This document shows, one piece after another, positions 8,735-17,900 of a stretch of 64,000 bases of DNA. The notes beneath the pieces were generated by a model, which did no database searches, was not told where the DNA came from, and saw only the letters and a list, made by a program, of their open reading frames with translations. Where the stretch lies: NCBI GenBank assembly GCA_965202735.1, contig OZ241844.1, positions 744,001 to 808,000 on the forward strand, in the 5' to 3' direction. Numbering within the stretch: position 1 is the first letter of the stretch; each line of letters opens with the position of its first letter. Origin of the DNA: HK1 sp965202735 (lineage in GTDB: Bacteria > Pseudomonadota > Gammaproteobacteria > HK1). The translations under genes and the position numbers were made by a program.

Positions 8735-9963
8735 AGGTGAATCCCCTCGAGGGCCGCGACGGTCTGGATGTCCTTGTCGCCGCGGCCCGACAGGCCGACC
8801 ACGACGATGTCGTCGGGGCGCATCCCCGCCGCCAGCTTCACCGCATGCGACAGCGCGTGGCTCGACTCCAGGGCCGGAATGATCCCCTCGGTCCGCGTGC
8901 ACGCGTGGAATGCCGCGAGCGCCTCGTCATCGTTCACCGCGACGTAGGTCGCGCGCCCCGTGTCCTTGAGCCACGCATGCTCCGGCCCCACGCCGGGGTA
9001 GTCGAGCCCCGCGGAGATGGAGTGCGCCGGGGTGATCTGCCCGTCGGAATCCTGCATGAGGTAGGTGCGGTTGCCGTGCAGCACCCCGGGGCGTCCGGCC
9101 GAGAGAGGCGCCGCGTGCCTGCCGGTCTCCACCCCGGAGCCGCCCGCCTCGACGCCGTGGAGCGCGACGTCCGCATCGTCGAGGAACGCGTGGAAGAGCC
9201 CCATGGCGTTCGAGCCGCCGCCGACGCAGGCGACGCAGGCGTCGGGCAGACGGCCTTCCCTGTCCAGCACCTGGGCGCGCGCCTCGCGCCCGATGACCGA
9301 GTTGAAGTCGCGGACCATCATCGGGTAGGGGTGCGGGCCCGCGACCGTGCCGATGATGTAGTAGGTATCGTCGACGTTGCTCACCCAGTCGCGCATCGCC
9401 TCGTTGAGGGCGTCCTTGAGCGTCCTGGACCCGGACTCCACGGACACCACCTCGGCCCCGAGGAGCTTCATGCGGAAGACGTTGGGCGCCTGGCGCTCGA
9501 TGTCTTCCGCCCCCATGTAGACCACGCACTCGAGTCCGAGCCGGGCCGCGACCGTCGCGGCCGCCACACCGTGCTGGCCCGCCCCGGTCTCCGCGATGAT
9601 CCGGGTCTTGCCCATCCGCTTCGCGAGCAGGGCCTGCCCGACGGTGTTGTTCACCTTGTGCGCGCCGGTGTGGTTCAGGTCCTCGCGCTTCAGGTACATG
9701 CGGGCGCCTCCGACCGCCTCCGACCAGCGGCGCGCGAGGTACAGCGGCGAGGGCCTGCCCACGTAGTGCCGGAGCTCCGCGTCCAGCTCGGCGAGGAACT
9801 CCGGGTCCTTCGCATGGCGTTCGTACGCGTCCCGCAGCTCCTCCACCGGACGGACCAGCGTCTCCGCGATGAACGTTCCCCCGTAGGGTCCGAAATGGCC
9901 GCGCTGGTCGGGATAGCGGCCGATGAGCCGGTCTTCAGCCTTGACGTTCGCCAGATTCGACAC
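8731..9963 (-). CDS. trpB: Tryptophan synthase beta subunit
   Basis: 410 residues. It condenses indole with serine using PLP. The PLP lysine is in HTGAHKVNN; the phosphate-binding loop is CVGGGSNAMG; the C-terminus has VGLSGRGDKD. The start is a GTG at 9963: AGGAGG sits 6-7 bases upstream, an excellent ribosome-binding site lying inside the end of trpF, so trpF and trpB overlap by 29 bases. GRYPDQRGHFGPYGGTFI is the usual N-terminus. The classic TrpB1 length rules out the longer TrpB2 form. Confidence 0.97.
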   Translation of the reverse strand: MSNLANVKAEDRLIGRYPDQRGHFGPYGGTFIAETLVRPVEELRDAYERHAKDPEFLAELDAELRHYVGRPSPLYLARRWSEAVGGARMYLKREDLNHTGAHKVNNTVGQALLAKRMGKTRIIAETGAGQHGVAAATVAARLGLECVVYMGAEDIERQAPNVFRMKLLGAEVVSVESGSRTLKDALNEAMRDWVSNVDDTYYIIGTVAGPHPYPMMVRDFNSVIGREARAQVLDREGRLPDACVACVGGGSNAMGLFHAFLDDADVALHGVEAGGSGVETGRHAAPLSAGRPGVLHGNRTYLMQDSDGQITPAHSISAGLDYPGVGPEHAWLKDTGRATYVAVNDDEALAAFHACTRTEGIIPALESSHALSHAVKLAAGMRPDDIVVVGLSGRGDKDIQTVAALEGIHL

Positions 9964-10573
9964 TGGCCACCTCCTGCATGAACCGTTCCAGGCTCCGGGG
10001 ATCCTTCTCTCCCGGAGCGCTCTCCACCCCGCCGCTCACGTCGACCGCGAACGGCCGCACCCGGCGGATCGCGCCCGCGACGTTCTCCGGCGTCAGCCCT
10101 CCGGCAAGGACGATCGGGCGGCCGACATCGTCCGGGACCAGATCCCAGTCGAAACGCGAGCCGGTCCCGCCCCACAGCGTGTCATGGTGGGCGTCGAGCA
10201 GCAACGCCCGGGCATCGGCGTAGCGCGCCGCGGCCTCCACGATGTCGTCGCGGGTGCGCACGCGCACCGCCTTCACGTATGGCCTGCCGGTGCTCGCGCA
10301 CAGCTCCGGAGACTCCTCCCCGTGGAGCTGGAGCAGGTCGACGGGCACGTCTTCGATCACCGCCTCGACGTCGCGCGGCTCGGGGTTCACGAACACGCCG
10401 ACCACCGAGACCAGCGGCGGCAGCGCCGCGCAGACGGCCCGCGCCCGGGCCCGGGTGACGCAGCGCGGGCTCGGCGCGTGGAACACGAGGCCGATGGCGT
10501 CCGCTCCCGCCGCCGCCGCCGCACTCGCATGTTCCGGGCGGGTGATCCCGCATATCTTCACCCGGGTACGCAT
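9935..10573 (-). CDS. trpF: Phosphoribosylanthranilate isomerase
   Basis: 212 residues starting MRTRVKICGIT; the immediately preceding ATG at 10576 is equally possible. The active-site Cys is in VKICGIT and the general-acid Asp in LLLDAHHDTLWGGTG. The C-terminal phosphate-binding loop is VDVSGGVESAPGEKD. It converts phosphoribosylanthranilate to CdRP, the third step of tryptophan synthesis. It lies between truA and trpB; its 3' end carries the trpB ribosome-binding site. No trpC or trpD is in this window, so the tryptophan pathway is split in this genome. Confidence 0.94.
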   Translation of the reverse strand: MRTRVKICGITRPEHASAAAAAGADAIGLVFHAPSPRCVTRARARAVCAALPPLVSVVGVFVNPEPRDVEAVIEDVPVDLLQLHGEESPELCASTGRPYVKAVRVRTRDDIVEAAARYADARALLLDAHHDTLWGGTGSRFDWDLVPDDVGRPIVLAGGLTPENVAGAIRRVRPFAVDVSGGVESAPGEKDPRSLERFMQEVASVESGERQG

Positions 10574-10703
10574 CATGGGATGGGTCTCGAAGCCATGCGG
10601 CGACCGGCGTCTCCGCGGTACGGGTACGGGCGGCGGCGGCTCGCCGACGTCCCGCGGACGGGCGCCGCCCGTCGTTCGACGAAGGTCCGACGGACCGGGG
10701 ACG

Positions 10704-11483
10704 CTACCAGAGTGCATCCGGGATGGATACCGCCGGAATGCCGGCGGACTCGGGGTAGTCGACGCCCATCAGGTAGAGCCCGCCCGGCGGCGCGGCGACT
10801 CCCGCGGCCCGGCGGTCGCGGGCCGCGAGGACCGATGCCACCCACGCCGGGTCCCGCTCTCCCGACCCGACCGCCACCAGCGTGCCCGCGATGTTCCGCA
10901 CCATGCGCTGCAGGAACGCGTTCGCCTCGACGTCGATCGCGATCCTCTCTCCGCTGCGGCTCACGTCGATCCGGTGCACGCGGCGCACCGGGCTTCGCGC
11001 CTGGCACCCGGCGGCGCGGAACGACGAGAAGTCGTGCTCGCCGACGAGATGCCGGGCGCCGAGACGCATGAGCCGGACGTCGAGGGGGCGAAGCTCCCAC
11101 GCGGCCCTGCCGGCGAGGAGTGCCGGGCGGGTGCCGCGATTCACGATGACGTAGCGGTAGCGGCGCCGCCGCGCCTGGAACCGGGCGTGGAAGTCGTCGC
11201 CGACCACGCGGGCCCAGAGCACCGCCACGTCCGGGGGGAGGTACGTGTTGGCGCCCCGCACCCAGGCCCGGGCCGGACGGTGCGCGACGGTGTCGAAGTG
11301 CACGACCTGGCCCAGGGCGTGAACACCGGCATCGGTACGGCCCGCGCAGACCACTCTGACCGGCGCCGCCGCGATTCGGGCCAGCCCCTTCTCCACCTCG
11401 CCCTGCACCGTGCGCCGGGCGGGCTGGCGCTCGAAGCCGTGAAACCGGCTGCCGTCGTACTCCAGACCGAGCGCGATGCGCAT
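10704..11483 (-). CDS. truA: tRNA pseudouridine(38-40) synthase
   Basis: 259 residues. The catalytic Asp51 is in the invariant GRTDAGVHALGQ. Other conserved blocks are LEYDGSRFHG, FHARF, DFSSFRAAG and FLQRMVRNIAGTL. TruA converts uridines 38, 39 and 40 of the anticodon arm to pseudouridine. It sits between fimV and trpF, as in pseudomonads. About 130 bases separate it from trpF. Confidence 0.96.
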   Translation of the reverse strand: MRIALGLEYDGSRFHGFERQPARRTVQGEVEKGLARIAAAPVRVVCAGRTDAGVHALGQVVHFDTVAHRPARAWVRGANTYLPPDVAVLWARVVGDDFHARFQARRRRYRYVIVNRGTRPALLAGRAAWELRPLDVRLMRLGARHLVGEHDFSSFRAAGCQARSPVRRVHRIDVSRSGERIAIDVEANAFLQRMVRNIAGTLVAVGSGERDPAWVASVLAARDRRAAGVAAPPGGLYLMGVDYPESAGIPAVSIPDALW

Positions 11484-11573
11484 TCCCGTGCGATCGATCC
11501 CGGCTCAGAGTCTGTCCGTCCGGCCCCCGGGCGGCCGCTCCCCGGGCGCCGCATCGCCTGCGCGCATGACGAT

Positions 11574-14024
11574 TCAGGCGAGCCTGGAGAGCATCTCCCG
11601 GGCGGCGTCCCGCTGCCCGGCATCGCCATCGGCCAGCACCGCCTCGAGCAGTCCGCGAGCGCGCTCCGCGTCACCCATTTCCATGTACACCTGGGCGAGG
11701 TCGATCTTCGTCTGCACCCCGTCCCCGCCGGCATCTTCGAGCGGATGCGCGCCAGGGGCGCCGTCACCGGCGGACTCGCCGGACAGGGGCGGCGCCGGCT
11801 GACCCGGGCTGCCGGCGTCGTTCGACTCCCCCTCGGACCCGGCGCGCTCCCCGGCCACACCGCCGGAGCGCTCCCCGATGTCTTCGCCCGCGGCTTCGGA
11901 CGCGCCCGGGGCGGCGTCCGCCGGCGAGGGCTCGTCGAGCGAGGCGGGCTTCGCATCCCGCCGTCCGTCCTCGGGAGCCCCGGGGCCGCGGCCGGCCGCT
12001 TCTCCGGCCGCGGTCGCCGGCGCCTCCTCCCCGGGCTCGCCGGCGCCGGCCGTCCCGGCGACGCGCCGGGGGGGGGCGCCCGGATCGTCGGCGGCTCGGG
12101 ACGCGCCGGCCTCCGACCCGTCCGGCCCCCGCTCCATGGCGGCATCGGCCGGGTCGAGTCCGTCACCGGGACCACCCTCCTTCGCACCCCGGACGGAATC
12201 GTCGGCGGCCAGGGCGTCGATGTCGAAGGTGATCCCGCCCGGATCGTCCTCCGCATCGGCGTCGGCCGGGAACGCGCCCTCCGGGGTGCGGTCGTCCTCG
12301 TCCCGCCACAGCTCCGCAATGCGCTCCTCCACGCGGCGTCCGGGCCCCGCGACATCCCCGGTCCACGGCTCCGGCTCCGGGTCTCCGCCCGGCGCGGCAA
12401 CGGGTGCGGAACGGGGGCCGCGATCCGGTCCCCGGTCCGGCGCACCGCCCCGATCCTCGGCAAGCTCCGCGGCGACCGCCTCGAGCTCGACGAGCAGCTC
12501 GTCCCCTTCGGACGGAGACGCCCCGGCAGCCTGAAGGACATCCTCCTCCGCTGCGGACGAGGCACGGCGGCGAAGCAGGGCCAGGACCCCGAGCAGCAGC
12601 AGAAGCAGGCCGGCGCCGCCGACCAGGAACACGGGGTTGACGGGCAGGGTCCCGAGACCGAAGGGCAGCGGCTCCGGCCCCCTCTCCGGGGTCGCGGCCG
12701 GCCCGACCCCGGCGACCGCCGGAGCCGGAGCCGGCTCTCCTTCGATCGGCGCCGGCGTCGTCGCGGAGGGTGCGTTCAGCTCCGCCCGCAACGCCGCGAT
12801 CTCCCGGTTCTTGAGCTCGACGAGCCGGTTCAGCTCGCCGATCCGATCCGCGGGCCGATCCGCGGGCCGATCCGCGGGCCGATCCGCGGGCCGATCCGCG
12901 GCGCCGGATATCCGCTCCGTCCCGCCCGGCCCCGACTCCCGCGCCGGCCTCGACTCGGACCTTGCGCTCATCCCGGCCCGCAGCGCCGCAATCTCTTCGT
13001 CCTTGCGCTCGACGAGCCGGTTCAGCTCGCCGATCCGATCCTCGACGTCGGCGAGGCGAAGCCTGAGCTCGCGGTTCTCCCGGCGAACCGCCTCCGTCTC
13101 CTCCATCGCGAGGGCAAGCTCCCTGCGCAGCGCCGGGACCCCGCCGCCGTCCTCCGGTCCGGTGGTGGCGGCCGCCGCCTCCGGCGGCACGGCCTCGATC
13201 CGGCCGCCCGGCTCCGCCCCGGAGTCCGCTGCCGCCGGCGCGGCGCGGGCGGGCGCCGCCTTTCGGTGCTCCAGCCATGCGGAGTGCTGGCGTTGCACCT
13301 CGGCGATCGCCGCATCCAGCTCGTCCGGCCCGATCTCCTCCCGGTCCGGGATGCGCAGGGTCGTCCCCGCCTTCAACGCGTTGACGTTCATGATGGCGAA
13401 CGCTTCCGGGTTCGCCTCCAGAAGCGCCAGCATCATGCGCTGGGTACTGACGGACGGGTCGGGCCGCAGGCGCGATGCGATCGACCAGAGCGTTTCCGAC
13501 TTCCGGACCGGCCCGTACCCGGCGCCGCCCGAAGCCGGCGTCGAGGCGGACGGGGCCGGGAGGGGGGCGGCCTCGGGAAGCGCCGCCGGCTCCGCGCGAC
13601 GTCCCGGACTCCCGGCGGCGGCGCCGGCCGCCGCCGCGAGGTGCACCTTGTACCCCCGCACCGCCCGCCCGCGCGGCCAGTCCACCTCGATGAGGAACGT
13701 GAGCGACGGCTCGGCGACCGGTTCGTCCGTCCGCACCTGGATGTAGCCTTCGCCTTCGCTCTGCGCGACGACGACGAACTCCAGAAGGCCGAGACGCTGC
13801 CCCCTCGCCACCCCGGCGAGCTCGAACTGAGCCGGCGAGCCGAGCGCGACGTTCAGCTCGTCGAGGTCACCGCTCCGCGCGTCCCGAACGGGGATTCGCG
13901 CATCCAGGGGCTCGTGCTGCGCGGAACGGGCTTCGATGGGGCCCAGCTCCAGCGCGGGCGCAAGCGCGGGCGCGAGCCCCGCGAGGCAGATCACGCACAC
14001 GGAGATCCGGCCCGTGATGCTCAT
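11574..14024 (-). CDS. fimV: FimV/HubP-like polar landmark protein
   Basis: 816 residues. A signal peptide or anchor (about 1-26) is followed by a FimV N-terminal domain (LELGPIEARSAQHEPLDA). A LysM-like domain lies at about 170-226 (YGPVRKSETLWSIASRL...MMLALLEANPEAF). Coiled coils carry two copies of an RIGELNRLVE-K repeat, one on each side of an Ala-Asp-Arg-Pro tandem repeat. A membrane helix near residue 465 precedes a long acidic cytoplasmic linker, and the C-terminal FimV helical domain ends the protein (IDLAQVYMEMGDAERARGLLEAVL). Such proteins organise the cell pole and type IV pili/twitching in Pseudomonas and Vibrio. The leuB-asd-fimV-truA neighbourhood supports the call. Confidence 0.85.
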   Translation of the reverse strand: MSITGRISVCVICLAGLAPALAPALELGPIEARSAQHEPLDARIPVRDARSGDLDELNVALGSPAQFELAGVARGQRLGLLEFVVVAQSEGEGYIQVRTDEPVAEPSLTFLIEVDWPRGRAVRGYKVHLAAAAGAAAGSPGRRAEPAALPEAAPLPAPSASTPASGGAGYGPVRKSETLWSIASRLRPDPSVSTQRMMLALLEANPEAFAIMNVNALKAGTTLRIPDREEIGPDELDAAIAEVQRQHSAWLEHRKAAPARAAPAAADSGAEPGGRIEAVPPEAAAATTGPEDGGGVPALRRELALAMEETEAVRRENRELRLRLADVEDRIGELNRLVERKDEEIAALRAGMSARSESRPARESGPGGTERISGAADRPADRPADRPADRPADRIGELNRLVELKNREIAALRAELNAPSATTPAPIEGEPAPAPAVAGVGPAATPERGPEPLPFGLGTLPVNPVFLVGGAGLLLLLLGVLALLRRRASSAAEEDVLQAAGASPSEGDELLVELEAVAAELAEDRGGAPDRGPDRGPRSAPVAAPGGDPEPEPWTGDVAGPGRRVEERIAELWRDEDDRTPEGAFPADADAEDDPGGITFDIDALAADDSVRGAKEGGPGDGLDPADAAMERGPDGSEAGASRAADDPGAPPRRVAGTAGAGEPGEEAPATAAGEAAGRGPGAPEDGRRDAKPASLDEPSPADAAPGASEAAGEDIGERSGGVAGERAGSEGESNDAGSPGQPAPPLSGESAGDGAPGAHPLEDAGGDGVQTKIDLAQVYMEMGDAERARGLLEAVLADGDAGQRDAAREMLSRLA
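12843..12901 (-). repeat. 12-bp tandem repeat inside fimV
   Basis: The unit CCGATCCGCGGG is repeated four times plus 11 bases of a fifth, with no mismatches. It encodes a repeated Ala-Asp-Arg-Pro block just before a coiled coil. The unit length is a multiple of three, so copy-number change would alter linker length without breaking the frame. Confidence 0.92.
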
Positions 14025-14176
14025 CCCCCGCGTCCCGGCACGTCCGTGCGCGCCGTCGGCGCGCGGGCGCCGGGCACGGGCGGGCGGCCGGCTCCGGACG
14101 TGCCGCGCACATCCCTCATGCGGGTCGCGCGTGCCCCGGGATCGTTCATGTGCGTGACGCGGGCGGCCGTGCCGGC

Positions 14177-15199
14177 TCAGAGACAGTCATTCGCCAGTAC
14201 CTCGGCGATCTGGACGCTGTTGAGCGCCGCGCCCTTGCGCACGTTGTCGGAAACGACCCACATGTTCAGCCCCCGCAGGCAGGAGATGTCCTCGCGGATC
14301 CGGCCCACGAACACGGCGTCCGCTCCGGCCGCCTCGGTCGCCGCCGTCGGGTAGCCGCCGTCGACGCGCTCGTCCATCACCACCACCCCGGGCGCCGCGG
14401 CGAGGATCCCGCGCGCCTCGTCCGCGCCCAGCTTCTCGCGGGTCTCGATGTGGACCGCCTCGGAATGTCCGTAGAACACCGGGACCCTGACCGTCGTCGG
14501 GTTCACCCGGATGGAGTCGTCCTCCATGATCTTGCGGGTCTCCCACACCATCTTCATCTCTTCCTTCGTATAGCCGTTGTCCATGAAGACGTCGATGTGC
14601 GGCAGTGCATTGAACGCGATCCGCTTCGGATAGACCGCGGCCTCGGCCTCCCTTGCGTTGAGCAGCGCCGCGGTCTGCGCCGCGAGCTCCTCGATCGCCT
14701 CCTTTCCGGTACCCGACACCGACTGATAGGTCGCCACGTTGACGCGCTCGATCCCCGCCGCCGCATGGAGCGGGTGGAGGGCGACCACCATCTGGATGGT
14801 GGAGCAGTTCGGGTTGGCGATGATCCCGCGGCTGGCGTAGCCCTCGATCGCGTGCGGGTTCACCTCGGGGACGACGAGCGGAATATCGTCTTCGTACCGG
14901 AACCGCGAGCTGTTGTCGACGACGACGCAGCCGGCCTCCGCGGCCCGGGGGGCGTGGCGGGCCGAGACCGATGCGCCGGCGGAGAACAGCCCGATCCGGG
15001 CGCGGGAGAAGTCGAACTCCTCCAGATCGCCCACCGTGTACCGCGTACCCCTGAACTCGACGGACGAGCCCGCCGAGCGCCGGCTCGCGAGCGGGTACAG
15101 GTTTCCGACCGGGAAGTCGCGCTCCTCCAGAATCGAGAGCATCGTCTCGCCGACCGCCCCCGTGGCCCCGACCACGGCCACGTCGAACATGTTGCTCAT
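14177..15199 (-). CDS. asd: Aspartate-semialdehyde dehydrogenase
   Basis: 340 residues from the ATG at 15199, with GGAG six bases upstream. The N-terminal NADP-binding region reads VGATGAVGETM. The catalytic Cys132 is in NPNCSTIQM. Other conserved blocks are YQSVSGTGKEA, FNALPHI and VFYGHSEAVH. It reduces aspartyl phosphate to the semialdehyde, the branch point to Lys, Met and Thr. lysC and dapD of the same pathway lie elsewhere in this window. leuB lies just upstream on the same strand. Confidence 0.96.
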   Translation of the reverse strand: MSNMFDVAVVGATGAVGETMLSILEERDFPVGNLYPLASRRSAGSSVEFRGTRYTVGDLEEFDFSRARIGLFSAGASVSARHAPRAAEAGCVVVDNSSRFRYEDDIPLVVPEVNPHAIEGYASRGIIANPNCSTIQMVVALHPLHAAAGIERVNVATYQSVSGTGKEAIEELAAQTAALLNAREAEAAVYPKRIAFNALPHIDVFMDNGYTKEEMKMVWETRKIMEDDSIRVNPTTVRVPVFYGHSEAVHIETREKLGADEARGILAAAPGVVVMDERVDGGYPTAATEAAGADAVFVGRIREDISCLRGLNMWVVSDNVRKGAALNSVQIAEVLANDCL

Positions 15200-15308
15200 C
15201 TTTCGCTCCGCTCCCCGCCCGGCTGTCACGGACCGCGCCGGGTCCGATTCAGGGCCCGGCGCCATGTACCGGGAAGCACGCCCGCACGAGTGGTGGGCCG
15301 CACGTCCG

Positions 15309-16382
15309 CTACAGGGCGGCCGCGACCGCGTCGCCCATCTCGCGGGTGCCGACCACCGTCGTGCCCGGCGACTCGATATCCGGCGTTCGCAGCCCCTCGT
15401 CGAGCACGCTCCCGACCGCTCTCTCGATCCGGTCCGCGAGGTCCGCCCCGTCGAGCGAGTGGCGCAGCATCATCGCCGCGGAGAGGATCGTCGCGAGGGG
15501 GTTCGCCACGCCCCGGCCCGCGATGTCCGGCGCGGCTCCGTGGATGGGCTCGTAGAGCCCCTTCCCCGAGGCGTCCAGCGACGCCGACGGGAGCATCCCG
15601 ATCGAGCCCGTCAGCATGGATGCGAGGTCCGACAGGATGTCGCCGAACAGGTTGCCCGTCACGATGACGTCGAACTGCTTCGGGGCGCGCACGAGCTGCA
15701 TCGCCGCGTTGTCCACGTACATGTGGCTCAGCTCGACGTCGTCGTAGCGCCGCGCGACCTTCGTCGCCACCTCGCGCCACAGCTCGCTCGTCTCGAGCAC
15801 GTTGGCCTTGTCGACGGAGCATACCCGGCCCGTCCGCCGCCGCGCCGCGTCGAACGCCGCCCGGCACACCCGCTCGATCTCGTCCTCGGCGTACACCAGG
15901 GTATTGAAGCCCTCGCGCCGCCCGTCGTCGCGGGCCCGGATGCCCCGGGGCCGCCCGAAGTAGATGCCGCCGGTCAGCTCCCGGACGATCAGCAGGTCGA
16001 GCCCGCGGACCAGGTCGGGCTTCAGGGACGACGCATCCGCGAGCTGGGGGTACGCGATTGCCGGGCGGAGGTTCGCGAACACGCCGAGCCCGGCCCGCAG
16101 GGCAAGCAGTCCGCGCTCCGGCCGGACCTCGCGCTCGAGCCCGTCCCACCGGGGTCCTCCCACCGCGCCGAGGAGGATGGCGTCCGCCGCGCGGGCGCGC
16201 TCGAGGGTTTCCCCGGGCAGCGGCACGCCGTGGGCATCGATCGCCTCGCCCCCGATCGGGGCGCGCTCGATCTCGATGCGCGGACCGGCGCCGGCGTCGA
16301 GCGCTTCGAGAACCTTCACCGCTTCGGCGACGATTTCCGGCCCGATTCCATCACCGGGCAGCACGAGGACCTGTCTGCTCAT
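15309..16382 (-). CDS. leuB: 3-isopropylmalate dehydrogenase
   Basis: 357 residues, the normal length. Motifs are LPGDGIGPEIV at the N-terminus, ELTGGIYFG, CSVDKANVLE (catalytic Lys), VTGNLFGDILSD with the metal-binding aspartates, and PIHGAAPDIAG. It oxidises 3-isopropylmalate in leucine synthesis. Homoisocitrate and isocitrate dehydrogenases are relatives, but ELTGGIYFG and the leuB-asd pairing fit LeuB. There is a 110-base gap to asd. Confidence 0.96.
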   Translation of the reverse strand: MSRQVLVLPGDGIGPEIVAEAVKVLEALDAGAGPRIEIERAPIGGEAIDAHGVPLPGETLERARAADAILLGAVGGPRWDGLEREVRPERGLLALRAGLGVFANLRPAIAYPQLADASSLKPDLVRGLDLLIVRELTGGIYFGRPRGIRARDDGRREGFNTLVYAEDEIERVCRAAFDAARRRTGRVCSVDKANVLETSELWREVATKVARRYDDVELSHMYVDNAAMQLVRAPKQFDVIVTGNLFGDILSDLASMLTGSIGMLPSASLDASGKGLYEPIHGAAPDIAGRGVANPLATILSAAMMLRHSLDGADLADRIERAVGSVLDEGLRTPDIESPGTTVVGTREMGDAVAAAL

Positions 16383-16552
16383 GTCGCGTCCTTCGGAGGA
16401 GGTTCGGCGATGGGGCGCGGGGGGGCTTCCCGGGGTCGGGGAACGGACGACGCCCGCCCGCGTGAATGTGCTGCGGCGAACGGCGGCCTAGAATAGCCAA
16501 ATTCGCCAGCGGACGCACAATTTTCATCCAGCCGCGAGGCCCCTTCCGTGCC

Positions 16553-16622
16553 GGTAGTGTCCCGGTTTGAATTTCTTCCTCAACGTGACATAACGGTCCC
16601 GGAGTCAAACTGAGACACTACC
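16553..16622 (+). mobile_element. 70-bp palindromic mini-element upstream of queG
   Basis: Eighteen-base terminal inverted repeats, GGTAGTGTCYCRGTTTGA, with two mismatches (left at 16553-16570, right ending at 16621), enclose about 33 bases. It ends about four bases before the queG GTG and has no coding capacity. It looks like a deletion derivative of an insertion sequence or a tiny MITE. The rest of the 16383-16625 gap shows nothing. Confidence 0.55.
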
Positions 16623-16625
16623 TCC

Positions 16626-17723
16626 GTGCCCGACCGAGACCGCCCCCGGGATGTCGACTACACCGCGCTCGCCGCTTCGGTCCGGCGCCGCGCGATCGAG
16701 CTCGGCTTCCAGCAGGTGGCGATCACCGACGGCGACCTGAGCTCCGACGAGGCGTCGCTGCTCGCCTGGCTCGACGCCGGGTACCACGGCGAGCTGGAGT
16801 ACATGGCCCGCCACGGAACGCGCCGCGCCCGCCCCGCGGCCCTGGTGCCGGGAACCATCCGGGTGATCAGCGTGCGCATGGACTATCTCCGCGACGGAGC
16901 CGACCCCGGGAACGTTCTCGGCAGCCCGGAGCTCGGCTACGTCTCCCGGTACGCGCTCGGGCGCGACTACCACAGGATGATCCGCCGCCGCCTCCAGCGT
17001 CTCGCCGACCATATCGAATCCGAGGTCGGCGCGTTCGGCTACCGCGCCTTCGCCGACAGCGCCCCGGTCATGGAGAAGCCGCTCGCGCGCAATGCCGGGC
17101 TCGGCTGGATCGGCAAGCACACCAACCTCGTCAGCCGGACCGCCGGGTCCTGGTTCTTCCTCGGCGAGCTCTACACCGATCTGCCGCTCGACGTGGACTC
17201 CCCGGCGGCGGACCACTGCGGAACGTGCCGCGCCTGCATCGACGCATGTCCGACCGGCGCCATCGTGGCCCCGTACCGCCTCGACGCGCGCCGGTGCGTC
17301 TCCTACCTCACCATCGAGCTGCACGGACCGATCCCCGTCGCGCTGCGCCCGCTGGTCGGCAACCGGATCTTCGGGTGCGACGACTGTCAGCTCGCATGTC
17401 CCTGGAACCGCTTCGCCCGAACCAGCGGCGAGGCCGACTTCGAGCCGCGCCACGGTCTCGACGCCGCCTCCCTCGCCGATCTGTTCGCGTGGTCGCGCGA
17501 GGACTACGAGGCGAGGACGGAGGGAATGGCGCTGCGCCGGCTCGGATACGAGCGGTGGCTGCGCAACATCGCGGTGGCGCTCGGCAACGCACCGTCGTCG
17601 CCCGCGGTGGAGAACGCGCTCGCGAGCCGCCGCGACCATCCGTCGGCGCTCGTGCGCGAGCATGTCGCGTGGGCGCTCCGGCGCCACCGCGATGCGGCGC
17701 CCGGCCGGGCCTGGCGCGCCTGA
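16626..17723 (+). CDS. queG: Epoxyqueuosine reductase
   Basis: 365 residues from a GTG at 16626. It performs the final step of queuosine synthesis in tRNA, reducing epoxyqueuosine with cobalamin and two 4Fe-4S clusters. The proton-donor region FADSAPVMEK (Asp144) and GLGWIGKHTNL are present. Cluster ligands are Cys198, Cys201, Cys204 and Cys208 (CGTCRACIDACPTGAI) plus Cys224, Cys251, Cys254 and Cys258 (FGCDDCQLACPWN). The C-terminal HEAT-like tail is present. No good ribosome-binding site precedes the GTG because a 70-bp mini-element abuts it; the start could be re-examined. Confidence 0.94.
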   Translation: MPDRDRPRDVDYTALAASVRRRAIELGFQQVAITDGDLSSDEASLLAWLDAGYHGELEYMARHGTRRARPAALVPGTIRVISVRMDYLRDGADPGNVLGSPELGYVSRYALGRDYHRMIRRRLQRLADHIESEVGAFGYRAFADSAPVMEKPLARNAGLGWIGKHTNLVSRTAGSWFFLGELYTDLPLDVDSPAADHCGTCRACIDACPTGAIVAPYRLDARRCVSYLTIELHGPIPVALRPLVGNRIFGCDDCQLACPWNRFARTSGEADFEPRHGLDAASLADLFAWSREDYEARTEGMALRRLGYERWLRNIAVALGNAPSSPAVENALASRRDHPSALVREHVAWALRRHRDAAPGRAWRA

Positions 17724-17811
17724 GGACGCGCGCTGCGCGGCCGGGCCGGCCGCCCGTCAGGATGGTACGGGCTCTCCGGACGTGAGCGGGAATCGCTGGA
17801 CCGGTCTCATG

Positions 17812-17836
17812 GCATTTCGAAGCGGGATCGAAATGC
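17812..17836 (+). other. Perfect 9-bp inverted repeat between queG and dapD
   Basis: GCATTTCGA and TCGAAATGC flank a 7-base spacer, about 65 bases before the dapD start. There is no T-run. It could be a regulator site for dapD or the remains of a queG terminator; no known motif is recognised. Confidence 0.35.
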
Positions 17837-17900
17837 GGATAATCGGGCGCCGGGCCGCCGGACGCATCCGTGCGGCGCAACCCGTCGAGGAGGGGCGGTC

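Noticed and set aside
10242..14354. Open frame of 1370 codons on the plus strand across truA-fimV
   Set aside because: It is antisense to truA and fimV, has no recognisable domain, and its composition (Arg/Pro/Gly) is that of a GC-rich shadow frame.
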